Below are positions 6,754-16,911 of a stretch of 64,000 nt of DNA, in pieces. Origin of the DNA: Thauera aromatica_A (GTDB lineage Bacteria; Pseudomonadota; Gammaproteobacteria; Burkholderiales; Rhodocyclaceae); contig NZ_JALLIK010000098.1 of assembly GCF_023093595.1 (NCBI RefSeq), positions 1-64,000 on the forward strand. Reading direction: 5' to 3'. How positions within the stretch are numbered: position 1 is the stretch's first letter; each line of letters begins with the position of its first letter. The translations under genes were made by a program, and so were the position numbers. The notes beneath the pieces are model-generated. The model was not told where the DNA came from. It worked only from the letters and a program-made list of their open reading frames with translations, and did not search any database.

Positions 6754-7797
6754 ATGATCTTTTCCGCTTTCTCGAGCCGCCACCTCAGCCGTCTGGCCAG
6801 CGCCGCGCTCGTCCTCATGCTGCCGGCCCTGGCCGCGGCCTCCTATGCCGAACGCGAGGACGCGCGCGCGTTCATTGCCGAACTCACGGCCCGCCACGAT
6901 TTCGACCCTGCCGCACTCGACCGCGCGCTGGCCCGCGCCCGCCACGATCCCAGCGTGATCCGGCTGATCACCCCGCCCGCACACAAGGGCGCGCGATCCT
7001 GGCAGAACTACCGGGCGCGCTTTCTCGACCGCACGCGCATCGACGGCGGGCTGGCGTTCTGGGAAGCGCATGCGGCGACGCTCCAGCGCGCGGCCAACCA
7101 GTACGGCGTACCGGCGGAAATCATCGTCGCCATCCTCGGCGTGGAGACGATGTACGGCCGGCACACCGGCGATTTCGAGACCCTGTCCGCCCTCGCCACC
7201 CTGGCATTCGACTATCCGCCGCGAGCCGAGCTCTTCCGCCGTGAACTCGAAGCCCTGTTTCTCCTCGCACGCGAGCAGGGGCGCGACCCGGCAAGCTATA
7301 GCGGCTCGTTCGCCGGGGCGCTCGGCTATCCGCAGTTCCTGCCCAGCAGCGTGCGTGCCTACGCGGTGGATTTCGACGGCGATGGCCGGGTCGATTTCGA
7401 CCGCGACCCCAGCGACGCCATCGGCAGTGTGGCGAATTACCTCCATGCCCACGGCTGGCAGGCCGGCGCCCCGGTCGCCGAACGGGCGCGAGTCGCGCCC
7501 GGTGCCGACACCGCCCCCCTGCTCGCGGCGGGAATCGAGCCTGCACTGGCGCCGGACATCCTTGCAAGCGCAGGCATCGGCCCCCTGGACGGCAGGGCGG
7601 CGGCGGCGACCGCAACACTGGTCGATCTGGAGACGCCGGGAGCAGCCACCGAATACTGGCTCGGGTATCGCAACTTCTACGTCATCACCCGTTACAACCG
7701 CAGCAGCTTTTATGCGATGTCCGTGTTCGAACTGGCCGAAGCCCTGCGCCTGCGCCGGCTGGTCGACGCCATGCGTTCCGCACGGAACCGGCCCTGA
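6754..7797 (+). CDS. mltB: Membrane-bound lytic murein transglycosylase B
   Basis: MltB-type enzymes cleave the MurNAc-GlcNAc bond of peptidoglycan, forming 1,6-anhydro-MurNAc. The 347-residue protein has a Sec signal with probable cleavage after ALAAA (about residue 29); no lipobox cysteine is present, so it may be the soluble periplasmic form rather than a lipoprotein. The SLT-2/MltB domain covers about 35-335. The catalytic Glu131 is in GVETMYG, followed by GALGYPQFLPSS and a DFDGDGRVDF calcium-loop-like motif typical of MltB/Slt35. It is a single gene reading right; the DUF2189 gene follows after 146 bases. Confidence 0.92.
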   Translation: MIFSAFSSRHLSRLASAALVLMLPALAAASYAEREDARAFIAELTARHDFDPAALDRALARARHDPSVIRLITPPAHKGARSWQNYRARFLDRTRIDGGLAFWEAHAATLQRAANQYGVPAEIIVAILGVETMYGRHTGDFETLSALATLAFDYPPRAELFRRELEALFLLAREQGRDPASYSGSFAGALGYPQFLPSSVRAYAVDFDGDGRVDFDRDPSDAIGSVANYLHAHGWQAGAPVAERARVAPGADTAPLLAAGIEPALAPDILASAGIGPLDGRAAAATATLVDLETPGAATEYWLGYRNFYVITRYNRSSFYAMSVFELAEALRLRRLVDAMRSARNRP

Positions 7798-7943
7798 GCG
7801 GGCCTCCCGCGGTTAAACTGGCGTCGACCGGAAGGTCGTGACATGCCAGCGATCGACGAGACGGTCATGGCGCCGGCGGTGCCGGTTGCCATCCGCAGGC
7901 GGCGCGCGGAGCCAGGGCGCCGCGCCCGATCGAGTAGCCGACC

Positions 7944-8747
7944 ATGCCGGACATCTCCCATCACCGCGGGCCGCCACCCGCCACCGATCCCGCCACACTG
8001 CGCCCGGCTGCGGTCCGGCGGCACGACCTGCTTGCCGCCATCACCGCCGGAGCGGCGCAGTTCCGCGCCCAGCCGCTGCTCAGCGCGGGCTTCGCCGCCG
8101 TATTCACCGTACTCGGCTCGCTGATGTTCATCCTTCTCGAGGCGGCCGGAATCGCCCCCGTCAGCCTGTCGCTCGCGGGCGGTTTCATGCTCGTCGGACC
8201 GGCCTTGCTCGCCGGTTTCTTCGCCCTGTCGGACCGCCTGCGCCACAGCGAAAAAGCCACCCTCGGCGACATTGCCCGCGGCTTCCGGCGCATGCCGCGC
8301 GGCGGCTGGGTCATGTCCTTCGTGTGCGCGCTGATCTTCCTGATCTGGATAACCGACGCCGGGATCCTGTACGGCTTCATGGTCGGGCGCGAGCCCGTCG
8401 GCTTCGTGCGCCTGCTGCGCTTCGAAGAAACCGTTGCCGGCTACGTTTTCTACAGCGCGATCATGGGCGCGGGGCTCGCCTTCATCCTGTTCGCGGTCTC
8501 GGCGTTCTCGATCCCGCTGCTCTACGACCGGCGCGCGCACCTCGTGCCGGCCGTGGTGGCGAGCGTGCGCGCGGTTTTCGGCCGCTTCGGCGTGGTGATG
8601 AGCTGGGCCGTGCTGCTTGCAGCGGTGATCATGGTCAGCGCACTTGTGCTGCCCCTGCTGCTGATCACGCTGCCCGTGATGGCCTATGCAAGCCGGGAGT
8701 TTTATTTGCGCGTCTATCCGCCGAACACGCCCCCGCCACCCCGCTGA
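7944..8747 (+). CDS. DUF2189-family inner-membrane protein
   Basis: A 267-residue integral membrane protein. After a basic N-terminal tail (about 1-45) there are five to six hydrophobic segments, near 48-70, 75-97, 122-145, 170-195 and 215-245. The pattern, with the FALSDRLRHSEKATLGD loop and the SIPLLYDRR loop, matches the DUF2189 family of alpha- and betaproteobacteria. The family has no established function; some members lie near respiratory genes, but nothing here indicates a partner. It points toward the convergent rpoS gene; the 94-base gap has no clean terminator. Confidence 0.75.
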   Translation: MPDISHHRGPPPATDPATLRPAAVRRHDLLAAITAGAAQFRAQPLLSAGFAAVFTVLGSLMFILLEAAGIAPVSLSLAGGFMLVGPALLAGFFALSDRLRHSEKATLGDIARGFRRMPRGGWVMSFVCALIFLIWITDAGILYGFMVGREPVGFVRLLRFEETVAGYVFYSAIMGAGLAFILFAVSAFSIPLLYDRRAHLVPAVVASVRAVFGRFGVVMSWAVLLAAVIMVSALVLPLLLITLPVMAYASREFYLRVYPPNTPPPPR

Positions 8748-8841
8748 GCGCACTCACCCCGGCGGGGCCTGGAAGCAATGACCGGCGTGAGGGAAGCCGG
8801 GCCGGCGAGGCGCAAGGCAGACCCCGGAGCGCGTCCCGCGC

Positions 8842-9777
8842 TTACAACAGGGCGTCGCGGGAGATGCCGTTGCGCTTGAGTATACGACGCAGCTGGCCCA
8901 GGGCCTCGAGCTGGATCTGGCGCACCCGTTCGCGGGTCAGATCGAGGCGGGTCGCCAGCTCTTCCAGCGTGAGCAAATCGCACTCATCAATGCCGTAACG
9001 GTGGCGCACAACCAAGCGCTGCTTGTCGTTGAGCATCCTGATCCAGGTTCGGACCAGATCCCCGATCTCGACGTTGTGGAGCTGGACTTCGGGAGCGGGC
9101 TGATGGTCGTCGGCGAGCGACTCCCCGATCGACAACGAAGGGTCGATATCCAGCGGCGCATCGAGTGACGCGGTGTGCTCGCTGAGGGCGAGGATCGCCC
9201 TGATGTCATCGACCGGCTTGCCCAGGCGGCCGGCGATGTCCTCGAGCGTGGATTCGCCGTTGGAAACCGCCTCGATGCTGCGCTGGGCGCGCAACACCTG
9301 GTTGAGCTCCTTGACCACATGCACCGGCAGGCGGATCGTGCGCGACTGGTTCATGATCGCGCGCTCGATATTCTGCCGGATCCACCATGTGGCATAGGTG
9401 GAGAAGCGGAACCCGCGCTCGGGGTCGAATTTATCGAGCGCGTGCATCAGCCCGAGATTGCCCTCCTCGACGAGGTCGAGCAGCGGAATGCCTCGGTTGA
9501 GGTAATGTTTTGCGATGTTGACCACGAGGCGCAGGTTGCGCTCGATCATCGTCTGTCGGGATCGGAAATCCCCTTCCCGGACCAGCCGGGCCAAGCGCAG
9601 CTCCTCTTCAGCGCTGAGCAGCGGGTTGGCGCCGATCTCGTTCAGATAGAGCTGGGTGACATCGCTGAAAAACTCGTTCTCGACCGCCTGCACCGGATGA
9701 CCGGCAAATACCTCCACCTCGGGCGGAAGATCCGGTTCATGACTCTCCAGTTCGTCAAGATTCGCCGGTTCCTCCAT
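8842..9777 (-). CDS. rpoS: RNA polymerase sigma factor RpoS
   Basis: The stationary-phase and general-stress sigma factor (sigma-38). It has 311 residues from the ATG at 9777, which has GAGG five bases upstream; a GTG two codons earlier is also possible. Region 1.2 begins near DVTQLYLNEIG. Region 2 has the RLVVNIAKHYLNRG and FSTYATWWIRQ (promoter melting and -10 recognition) motifs, region 3 lies around 165-230, and region 4.2 carries the helix-turn-helix LTLEELATRLDLTRERVRQIQ for -35 contact. It follows nlpD by 11 bases. In E. coli the main rpoS promoter lies within nlpD, and the same is plausible here. Confidence 0.96.
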   Translation of the reverse strand: MEEPANLDELESHEPDLPPEVEVFAGHPVQAVENEFFSDVTQLYLNEIGANPLLSAEEELRLARLVREGDFRSRQTMIERNLRLVVNIAKHYLNRGIPLLDLVEEGNLGLMHALDKFDPERGFRFSTYATWWIRQNIERAIMNQSRTIRLPVHVVKELNQVLRAQRSIEAVSNGESTLEDIAGRLGKPVDDIRAILALSEHTASLDAPLDIDPSLSIGESLADDHQPAPEVQLHNVEIGDLVRTWIRMLNDKQRLVVRHRYGIDECDLLTLEELATRLDLTRERVRQIQLEALGQLRRILKRNGISRDALL

Positions 9778-9788
9778 GCTCACCTCAT

Positions 9789-10646
9789 TCAGCGTGCGGG
9801 CAGGTAGCGCATCGGGTCGATCGCCTTACCCTGTTTGCGGATCTCGAAATGCAGTTTCGGCCGGTCCGATTCGGTGCTCCCGAGCTCGGCGATCTTCTGC
9901 CCTTGGGCGACCTGTTCGTCTTCCTTGACCAGAAGCTTGTCGTTGTGAGCATACACGGAGTTGTATTCCTGGTCGTGCTTGATAACGATCAGCTTGCCAT
10001 AACCGCGCAGACCACTGCCTGCATAAACCACCTTGCCCGCCGCCGCCGCGCGGACCGGGTCACCGACCCGGCCGCCGATGTCGAGGCCTTTGTTGGAAGC
10101 CTCGCTGAAACCGGCGAGCACGGCCCCGGCCGCCGGCCACAACCATTGCCCTCCAGCCGGAGCCGCCGGGCCACTTGCCGCGGGGGGCTCGGCCGGTGCC
10201 GCTGGTGCCACGATGGGCGCACGCCCCCCGATCGGCTCCTGCTTGAGCGGCACGGAACCCGAATCCGCGCCGTTGAGCGGCACCGGCACGGCCACTGCAC
10301 CGCTCGGTGCGGGCTCGGCAATGCTGCCCGTCGCCGCGCCGGGCGGCGCCACGCGGAGCGTTTCCCCCACCTGGATCTGATTGGGGTCGGTCAGACCGTT
10401 CCATGCCACCAGTTCAGGCAAGGTCACGCCATACTGGCGTGCGATGCCGAGCAAGGTCTCGCCGGGGCGGACCGTATGGACTCCGCTGGGCTGCGATGGC
10501 GCGCTCGTGGCCGGCACCCCCGCCATGCCGTCAGCGACATCACGTACTGGAGCCGTCACTTTGGAAGCGCACCCCGCCATCAGGCCGGCAACAAGCAAAA
10601 GGACGATGTAAGGCGACTGTTTGTGCATCCGAATACCGAATCTCAT
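9789..10646 (-). CDS. nlpD: LysM/M23 lipoprotein NlpD (amidase activator)
   Basis: NlpD activates the AmiC peptidoglycan amidase at the septum. From the ATG at 10646, which overlaps the pcm stop as ATGA, it has 285 residues; an ATG at 10628 would also leave a complete signal. The lipobox is LMAGC (Cys26). A LysM domain (about 60-105, HTVRPGETLLGIA) binds peptidoglycan, a Pro/Ala-rich linker follows, and a LytM/M23 domain occupies about 185-280. The first zinc-ligand His of active M23 peptidases is missing (NKGLDIGG in place of HxGxD), which fits an activator with no catalysis of its own. It is the third gene of surE-pcm-nlpD-rpoS. Confidence 0.93.
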   Translation of the reverse strand: MRFGIRMHKQSPYIVLLLVAGLMAGCASKVTAPVRDVADGMAGVPATSAPSQPSGVHTVRPGETLLGIARQYGVTLPELVAWNGLTDPNQIQVGETLRVAPPGAATGSIAEPAPSGAVAVPVPLNGADSGSVPLKQEPIGGRAPIVAPAAPAEPPAASGPAAPAGGQWLWPAAGAVLAGFSEASNKGLDIGGRVGDPVRAAAAGKVVYAGSGLRGYGKLIVIKHDQEYNSVYAHNDKLLVKEDEQVAQGQKIAELGSTESDRPKLHFEIRKQGKAIDPMRYLPAR

Positions 10647-11296
10647 TCTGTACCACCGAGGAGCGGCACGAAGCGCACGGCTTCGCACCAGCTTTCCCGG
10701 AAAACGTTTCCCTGGCGCTCGACCAGCAGCAAACGCTGATCAGCCCCGCCTACCGGAACGATCAGACGACCGCCCGGCGCAAGTTGTTCCTTGAGCGCGG
10801 CCGGCAGGCCGAGCGCCGCAGCCGCAACGATGATGCTGTCGAATGGTGCAGCCTCCGAGAGGCCGAGGCTGCCATCCGCGAGTTTCAACCTGACGTTGTG
10901 CAGGCGCAAGGGGCGCAGATTCGCACGCGCGCGGTCGAGCAGCGGGCGCAGGCGCTCTACGGCATAGACATCGACGGCCAGGCGCGAAAGCACCGCAGCC
11001 TGGTAACCGCAGCCGGCCCCAACCTCCAGCGTTCGCCCCAATTCGCGCCCTGCGCACAGCAATTCGATCATCCGCGCCACGACAAAGGGCTGGGAGATCG
11101 TTTGCTGATAACCGATCGGCAAGGACGTGTCGTCGTAAGCATTGAAGGCCAGGCCTTCATCGACGAAGGCATGACGCGGCACCCCCTGCATCGCGGCGAG
11201 CACGCGCTCGTCTCGGATGCCCCGGGCGCGCAGGCGCTCGACCATGCGCGCCCGCGCCCGCGCCGCCTGACCGCCATCGACGACTCGCGTGGTCAC
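10643..11296 (-). CDS. pcm: Protein-L-isoaspartate O-methyltransferase
   Basis: Pcm methylates isoaspartyl residues in damaged proteins so that they can revert to aspartate. It has 217 residues. The SAM-binding motif is EVGAGCGYQAA near 90; the family motif DTSLPIGYQQTISQP precedes it, and the post-I motif VYAVER follows. The start is a GTG that overlaps the surE stop (GTGA), and the stop overlaps the nlpD start (ATGA), so the three genes are translationally coupled. Confidence 0.95.
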   Translation of the reverse strand: MTTRVVDGGQAARARARMVERLRARGIRDERVLAAMQGVPRHAFVDEGLAFNAYDDTSLPIGYQQTISQPFVVARMIELLCAGRELGRTLEVGAGCGYQAAVLSRLAVDVYAVERLRPLLDRARANLRPLRLHNVRLKLADGSLGLSEAAPFDSIIVAAAALGLPAALKEQLAPGGRLIVPVGGADQRLLLVERQGNVFRESWCEAVRFVPLLGGTE

Positions 11297-12036
11297 TTCT
11301 TCAACCAGTCGAAAACCGGCGCGATGAGCCCGGTATGGGTCAGGTCGATCTGCAGCGGCGTCACCGACACGCAGCCGTTCGCGACTGCGTGGAAATCCGT
11401 TCCTTCACCCGCATCCGCCGCGCCTCCGGCAGCACCGACCCAATAGACCGGGTCACCGCGCGGATTGACGCTGCGCACCACCGGCTCGGCCTTATGCCGC
11501 TTGCCCAGGCGCGTGACGCGGATGCCCTGCAAGCGCTCGTAGGCGACATCGGGCACATTGACGTTCAGCAATACCGGGTGCGGGAACGGCCGGTGCATGA
11601 AGCGCTCGGCCAGATCCCGCGCAACACGGGCAGCGGCGGTGAAGTCGGCTGCCGACTTGCTGACCAGCGACACTGCGATCGAGGGCACCCCGAGCAGGAA
11701 ACCTTCGGTCGCGGCAGCGACGGTGCCGGAGTACACCGTATCGTCGCCCATGTTGGCGCCGTGATTGACGCCCGACACGACCATGTCGGGCAGGTGCTCG
11801 AGCATCCCGGTGACGGCGAGATGGACACAGTCGGTCGGAGTGCCGTTGACGTGATAAAAACCGTTGGAGGTTCTTTTGAGCGACAGCGGACGATCGAGAG
11901 TCAGTGAATTGCTCGCACCACTGCGGTCGCGCTCGGGCGCCACCACGGTCACCTCGCCCAGCGGACTCAGCGCCTCGGCAAGGGCCGCGATCCCCGGAGC
12001 GAAATAGCCATCGTCGTTGCTGACCAGGATACGCAT
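11293..12036 (-). CDS. surE: 5'/3'-nucleotidase SurE
   Basis: SurE is a divalent-metal nucleotide monophosphatase with exopolyphosphatase activity, linked to stationary-phase survival. It has 247 residues from the ATG at 12036; the frame stays open upstream through the tRNA-Pro region, which is not coding. Metal ligands match the family: Asp8-Asp9 in SNDDGYFAPG, Ser39 in DRSGASNS, and the Asn of SGVNHGANMGDD near 92. It is the first gene of surE-pcm-nlpD-rpoS and is coupled to pcm through a GTGA overlap. Confidence 0.95.
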   Translation of the reverse strand: MRILVSNDDGYFAPGIAALAEALSPLGEVTVVAPERDRSGASNSLTLDRPLSLKRTSNGFYHVNGTPTDCVHLAVTGMLEHLPDMVVSGVNHGANMGDDTVYSGTVAAATEGFLLGVPSIAVSLVSKSAADFTAAARVARDLAERFMHRPFPHPVLLNVNVPDVAYERLQGIRVTRLGKRHKAEPVVRSVNPRGDPVYWVGAAGGAADAGEGTDFHAVANGCVSVTPLQIDLTHTGLIAPVFDWLKK

Positions 12037-12136
12037 CTGGATTCCTGCGGGATGCCGCAGAGCGCGGTCGGGAGGCCCTGATGTTAGCACAGCGTGCTGC
12101 CCCTGCCGACACGGGAACACTTGCTGCGTACCGCAC

Positions 12137-12160
12137 AAAAAAACCGGCCTTGGCCGGTTT
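12137..12160 (-). terminator. Terminator after tRNA-Pro
   Basis: Perfect 9-base arms (AAACCGGCC and GGCCGGTTT) with a two-base gap; read leftward, the hairpin is followed by a run of seven T. It lies 8 bases after the tRNA-Pro 3' end. Confidence 0.85.
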
Positions 12161-12167
12161 GTTCGAT

Positions 12168-12245
<78 letters not shown>

Positions 12246-12304
12246 CACAAGCAACCATTATAGCAGCACTTTCAGGATTTGCCAGATTTTTCGAGCATGC
12301 GCGG

Positions 12305-12688
12305 TCAAGCCCGCAACGCACCGAGCAACTCGACAAGCTCGGTGCGGACTTCATCCACCACCTCCCTGAAACGCTCGACTTCGGCTTCATTTTCCTGATC
12401 ATGGAGAACCGACTCGCCCAGCCGGTTGCGCGCCCCGGAAATGGTGAAGCCTTCCTGGTAGAGTAGTTGCCGGATCCGGCGGATCAGCACGACCTCGTGA
12501 TGCTGGTAGTAACGCCGGTTGCCGCGCCGCTTCACTGGCTTGAGCTGGGTGAACTCCTGTTCCCAGTAGCGCAGCACGTGCGGTTTGACGCAGCACAGCT
12601 CGCTGACTTCGCCGATCGTAAAATAGCGCTTCGCCGGAATCGGCGGCAAGGGTTCGGTGCCGATGTCAGGATTGCCTGCTTGCATCAC
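12305..12688 (-). CDS. MerR-family transcriptional regulator next to ihfA
   Basis: A 127-residue MerR-type regulator. The winged helix-turn-helix sits at about 22-60 (FTIGEVSELCCVKPHVLRYW), followed by the wing motif RRGNRRYYQ and a dimerisation helix to about 120. There is no cysteine-rich C-terminal metal site or drug-binding domain, so the effector is unknown. A member of this short MerR group commonly follows ihfA in proteobacteria. The start is a GTG at 12688 or an ATG at 12685; both overlap the end of ihfA by about 20 bases, so it is translationally linked to ihfA. Confidence 0.85.
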   Translation of the reverse strand: MMQAGNPDIGTEPLPPIPAKRYFTIGEVSELCCVKPHVLRYWEQEFTQLKPVKRRGNRRYYQHHEVVLIRRIRQLLYQEGFTISGARNRLGESVLHDQENEAEVERFREVVDEVRTELVELLGALRA

Positions 12689-12971
12689 TGAGTTGCTCCA
12701 CCGCGGCCTTCAGTTTCTGACTGGCATGGAAGGTGACCACCCGCCGCGCAGTGATCGGGATCTCTTCACCCGTCTTCGGATTGCGCCCTGGGCGCTGCGG
12801 CTTGTCGCGCAACTGGAAGTTGCCGAACCCCGACAGCTTGACGCTGTCGCCTCGCTCGAGCGCGGTCCGGATTTCCTCGAAAAAACCTTCGACCATGTCC
12901 TTCGCTTCACGCTTGTTGAGACCGACCTGCTCGAATAGCAAGTCGGCCAACTCGGCCTTGGTCAGCGTCAT
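12666..12971 (-). CDS. ihfA: Integration host factor subunit alpha
   Basis: IHF-alpha pairs with IHF-beta (encoded here at 26.4 kb) to bend DNA at recombination, replication and promoter sites. It has 101 residues from the ATG at 12971, one base after the pheT stop. The HU/IHF fold is evident: the N-terminal helices (LTKAELADLLFEQVGLNKREA), the beta-arm motif GRNPKTGEEIPI with the intercalating Pro in NPKTG, and the C-terminal helix. The pheT-ihfA-merR order is the usual one in proteobacteria. Confidence 0.96.
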   Translation of the reverse strand: MTLTKAELADLLFEQVGLNKREAKDMVEGFFEEIRTALERGDSVKLSGFGNFQLRDKPQRPGRNPKTGEEIPITARRVVTFHASQKLKAAVEQLSDASRQS

Positions 12972-12972
12972 C

Positions 12973-15363
12973 TCAGTCTCCCGCGCCGCGCAAGCGCGCG
13001 CCGAGCTGGGACTCGGCCTGTCCGACCAGTGCGGAAACCGCGGCCTCGACTTCGGCCTCTTCAAGCGTTCGTTGAGTATCTTGCATCAACACCCTGAAGG
13101 CAAGGCTCTTCTTGTCCGGATCGATGCCCTTGCCATGGTAGACATCGAACAACGCGATCTCGTGCACGATTGCCGGTGCCGCGCTCTTCAACACCTCCAC
13201 GACGCGTGCGGCGGCGACTTCGACGCCCACGACGAGTGCCAGGTCGCGGATCACCGCCGGCATGCGGGAAACTTCCGCGTAGGCAGGCACGCGCGCGGCG
13301 AGCGCGGCATCGAGTGCGACCTCGAACACCACCGGCGCGCTGCCGAGGTCGTAGCGCTGGACCCAGACCGGATGCAGTTCGCCGACGACGCCGATGCTGT
13401 GCCCATCCAGGCGCACCGTGGCCGCACGCCCGGGGTGCAGGGCCGGATGCGACAGGCGCTCGAACTCGAGCCGGCGCGGCGCGAACAGGGCTTCCAGGTC
13501 GCCCTTGATGTCATAAAAGTCGACGTTCCGGGCAGTTTCGCCCCATTGTTCCGCAACGGCCGGACCGGCTGCCAGCGCGGCAAGGCTCATGACCTGGTGA
13601 AAGCCGCGAACCGGCTCGCCGTCGGCCTTGCGCTCGAACACGCGAGCCACTTCGAAGACGCGAACCCGGTCGATCTGGCGCTTTCGATTGGTCGCCAGAT
13701 TGCCTGCGAGCCCGGGGATCAGGCTCGAGCGCATCACCGAAAGCTGGCTGGCGATCGGGTTGGCGAGGCGGATCGGGTTCTCGTTGGCGCAGAAGTCACG
13801 CTCCCAGGCTTCCTCGACAAAGGCAAAATTCACGACTTCCTGGTAGCCGCGCGCGGCCATCAGGTGACGCAGCGCCCATACCGGACGGGAGTGCTCCGAG
13901 CTCGGCAGCATCATCAGGCTACCCTGCGGGGCGACGGCCGGAATGTTGTCGTAACCATGAAGGCGGGCCAGTTCCTCGATCAGGTCCTCCTCGATCTCGA
14001 TGTCGAAACGCCATGACGGCGGTGTGACCAGGAAATCCTCCCCCGCCCGCGCCACTTGCAGGTGGACGCGCTGCAGCAGCACGCAAATCGCATCATCGGT
14101 CAGCGTGATGCCCAGCACCCGACGGGCGCGCGCTGGACGTAGTCGCACCGCCGCACGCACCGGCAGCGCCGCGCGGACGATCGCCTCTTCGACCGGCCCG
14201 GCCTCTCCGCCGCAGATGTCGAGAATCAGCCGGGTCGCCCGCTCGATCGCACTGCGCGCCAATTCGAAATCGACCCCGCGTTCGTAGCGGTGCGAAGCGT
14301 CGGAGCTGAAGCCATGGGCGCGCGCGCGACCGGCAATCGCATCGGGGGCGAAAAAAGCGCTCTCGAGAAAAACGTCCCGTGTTTCGAGCGTGATTCCGCT
14401 GTACTCGCCCCCCATGATCCCGGCGAGCGCCAGGGGACGCGTCTCGTCGGCGATGAGCAGGGTATCGGGAGCGGGAGTCACACTCTGCTCGTTGAGCAGC
14501 ACGACTTGCTCCCCGGCCTGCGGCAGGCGGACATGGATCGCGCCATGCAGTTTCGCATCGTCGAAGGCGTGGAGCGGCTGGCCGAGTTCGAGCATGACGT
14601 AGTTGGTGACATCGACCAGCGCACTGATCGCGCGGATGCCACTACGGGCCAGGCGGCGCACCATCCATTCGGGCGTCCGCGCCCGGGCGTCCACGCCTTT
14701 CAGGATGCGCCCGCAATAGCGCGGGCAGGCCGCCGGAGCGTCGAGCACGATGGCGCGGCGGTGATCCACGGTGGGGGTCACGGCATCGATCGCCGCCAGA
14801 TGCAGCGGCGCGCCGGTGAGCGCCGCGACTTCGCGTGCAACTCCGCTCAGGCTCAGGCAATCGGCCCGGTTGGGGGTAAGCTTGATGGTGAATAGAGTGT
14901 CGTCCAGGCCGAGGTGGTCGCGGATATCGGTACCCACCACCGCGTCCTCGGGCAGGACGTAGAGGCCCGCATGGTCTTCCGACAGCCCCAGCTCACGCGC
15001 CGAGCACAACATGCCGAAGGACTCGACGCCGCGCAGCTTCGCCGCCTTGATCGCGAAGTCGCCCGGCAAAACCGCCCCGACCTTGGCACAAGGGACTTTC
15101 ATCCCGGCAGCGGCATTCGGAGCGCCGCAGACGATCTGCAGCAGTTCCCCGGTGCCCGCATCGACCTTGCACAACTTGAGCTTGTCGGCATTGGGATGCT
15201 TCTCGGCTTCGACGATGTGCGCCACCACCACGCCGCTGAAGGCCGGTGCGACCGGAACGGCCTCCTCCACCTCGAGGCCGGCCATGGTCAGCAGGTGGCC
15301 GAGTTCGGCACTGTCCAGTTGCGGATCGACGAAGGTCCGCAGCCACTGTTCTGAGAATTGCAT
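12973..15363 (-). CDS. pheT: Phenylalanine-tRNA ligase beta subunit
   Basis: The large subunit of the (alpha-beta)2 PheRS; it holds the editing site and tRNA-binding domains. It has 796 residues. An N-terminal OB-fold tRNA-binding domain covers about 40-150 (GVVVAHIVEAEKHPNADKL). The B3/B4 editing domain lies near 210-390, B5 near 400-470, the catalytic-like core near 475-680, and the FDX-ACB anticodon-binding domain at 700-795 (SRMPAVIRDLALVV). It lies 54 bases after pheS, with which it is co-transcribed. Confidence 0.97.
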   Translation of the reverse strand: MQFSEQWLRTFVDPQLDSAELGHLLTMAGLEVEEAVPVAPAFSGVVVAHIVEAEKHPNADKLKLCKVDAGTGELLQIVCGAPNAAAGMKVPCAKVGAVLPGDFAIKAAKLRGVESFGMLCSARELGLSEDHAGLYVLPEDAVVGTDIRDHLGLDDTLFTIKLTPNRADCLSLSGVAREVAALTGAPLHLAAIDAVTPTVDHRRAIVLDAPAACPRYCGRILKGVDARARTPEWMVRRLARSGIRAISALVDVTNYVMLELGQPLHAFDDAKLHGAIHVRLPQAGEQVVLLNEQSVTPAPDTLLIADETRPLALAGIMGGEYSGITLETRDVFLESAFFAPDAIAGRARAHGFSSDASHRYERGVDFELARSAIERATRLILDICGGEAGPVEEAIVRAALPVRAAVRLRPARARRVLGITLTDDAICVLLQRVHLQVARAGEDFLVTPPSWRFDIEIEEDLIEELARLHGYDNIPAVAPQGSLMMLPSSEHSRPVWALRHLMAARGYQEVVNFAFVEEAWERDFCANENPIRLANPIASQLSVMRSSLIPGLAGNLATNRKRQIDRVRVFEVARVFERKADGEPVRGFHQVMSLAALAAGPAVAEQWGETARNVDFYDIKGDLEALFAPRRLEFERLSHPALHPGRAATVRLDGHSIGVVGELHPVWVQRYDLGSAPVVFEVALDAALAARVPAYAEVSRMPAVIRDLALVVGVEVAAARVVEVLKSAAPAIVHEIALFDVYHGKGIDPDKKSLAFRVLMQDTQRTLEEAEVEAAVSALVGQAESQLGARLRGAGD

Positions 15364-15417
15364 GATTCGATAACCTGGATTGCGTGGATTGGGCGGAAAG
15401 GGTTCGACCGGACCGGG

Positions 15418-16449
<1,032 letters not shown>

Positions 16450-16495
16450 GTCCCTGCCCTGGCGGAATGCGATGATGCGTGGTGCGGAAGTTCAG

Positions 16496-16525
16496 AAAAA
16501 AAAAGGAGGCCAGGCCTCCTTTTTT
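16496..16525 (-). terminator. Terminator or attenuator between rplT and pheS
   Basis: A self-complementary AAAAAAGGAGGCC/GGCCTCCTTTTTT hairpin ends in a long T-run when read leftward. It lies 15 bases after the rplT stop. Complete termination would make pheST a separate unit; in E. coli pheST is attenuated at a similar place, but I see no Phe-rich leader peptide here. Confidence 0.85.
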
Positions 16526-16539
16526 CGGACTGCGTCGGA

Positions 16540-16899
16540 TTACGCAGCGAGTTTGGCCCGGGCCTGTTCGGCGATCGCGGCAAACGCCGGCTTGTCGAAC
16601 ACGGCCAGATCGGCCAGAACCTTGCGATCGATCTCGATCGCCGCTTTTTTCAGGCCGTTCATGAACGTGCTGTACGTCAGGCCCAGTTCGCGCGCGGCAG
16701 CGTTGATACGGGCGATCCACAGAACGCGGAACTGGCGCTTGCGTTGACGGCGGTCGCGATAGGCGTACTGGCCCGCCTTCATCACCGCCTGCTTGGCGAT
16801 GCGGTAGACGTTCTTGCGGCGGCCGCGATACCCCTTGGCCTGGACGAGGACTTTCTTGTGACGAGCGCGGGCGGTTACACCACGTTTAACGCGAGGCAT
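16540..16899 (-). CDS. rplT: 50S ribosomal protein L20
   Basis: L20 binds 23S rRNA early in 50S assembly and, in characterised bacteria, represses its own operon. It has 119 residues, the standard length. The basic N-terminus (MPRVKRGVTARARHKK) and the C-terminal globular domain with NGLKKAAIEIDRKVLADLA are characteristic. It lies 12 bases after rpmI. Confidence 0.98.
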   Translation of the reverse strand: MPRVKRGVTARARHKKVLVQAKGYRGRRKNVYRIAKQAVMKAGQYAYRDRRQRKRQFRVLWIARINAAARELGLTYSTFMNGLKKAAIEIDRKVLADLAVFDKPAFAAIAEQARAKLAA

Positions 16900-16911
16900 G
16901 GCGGTCTCCTA

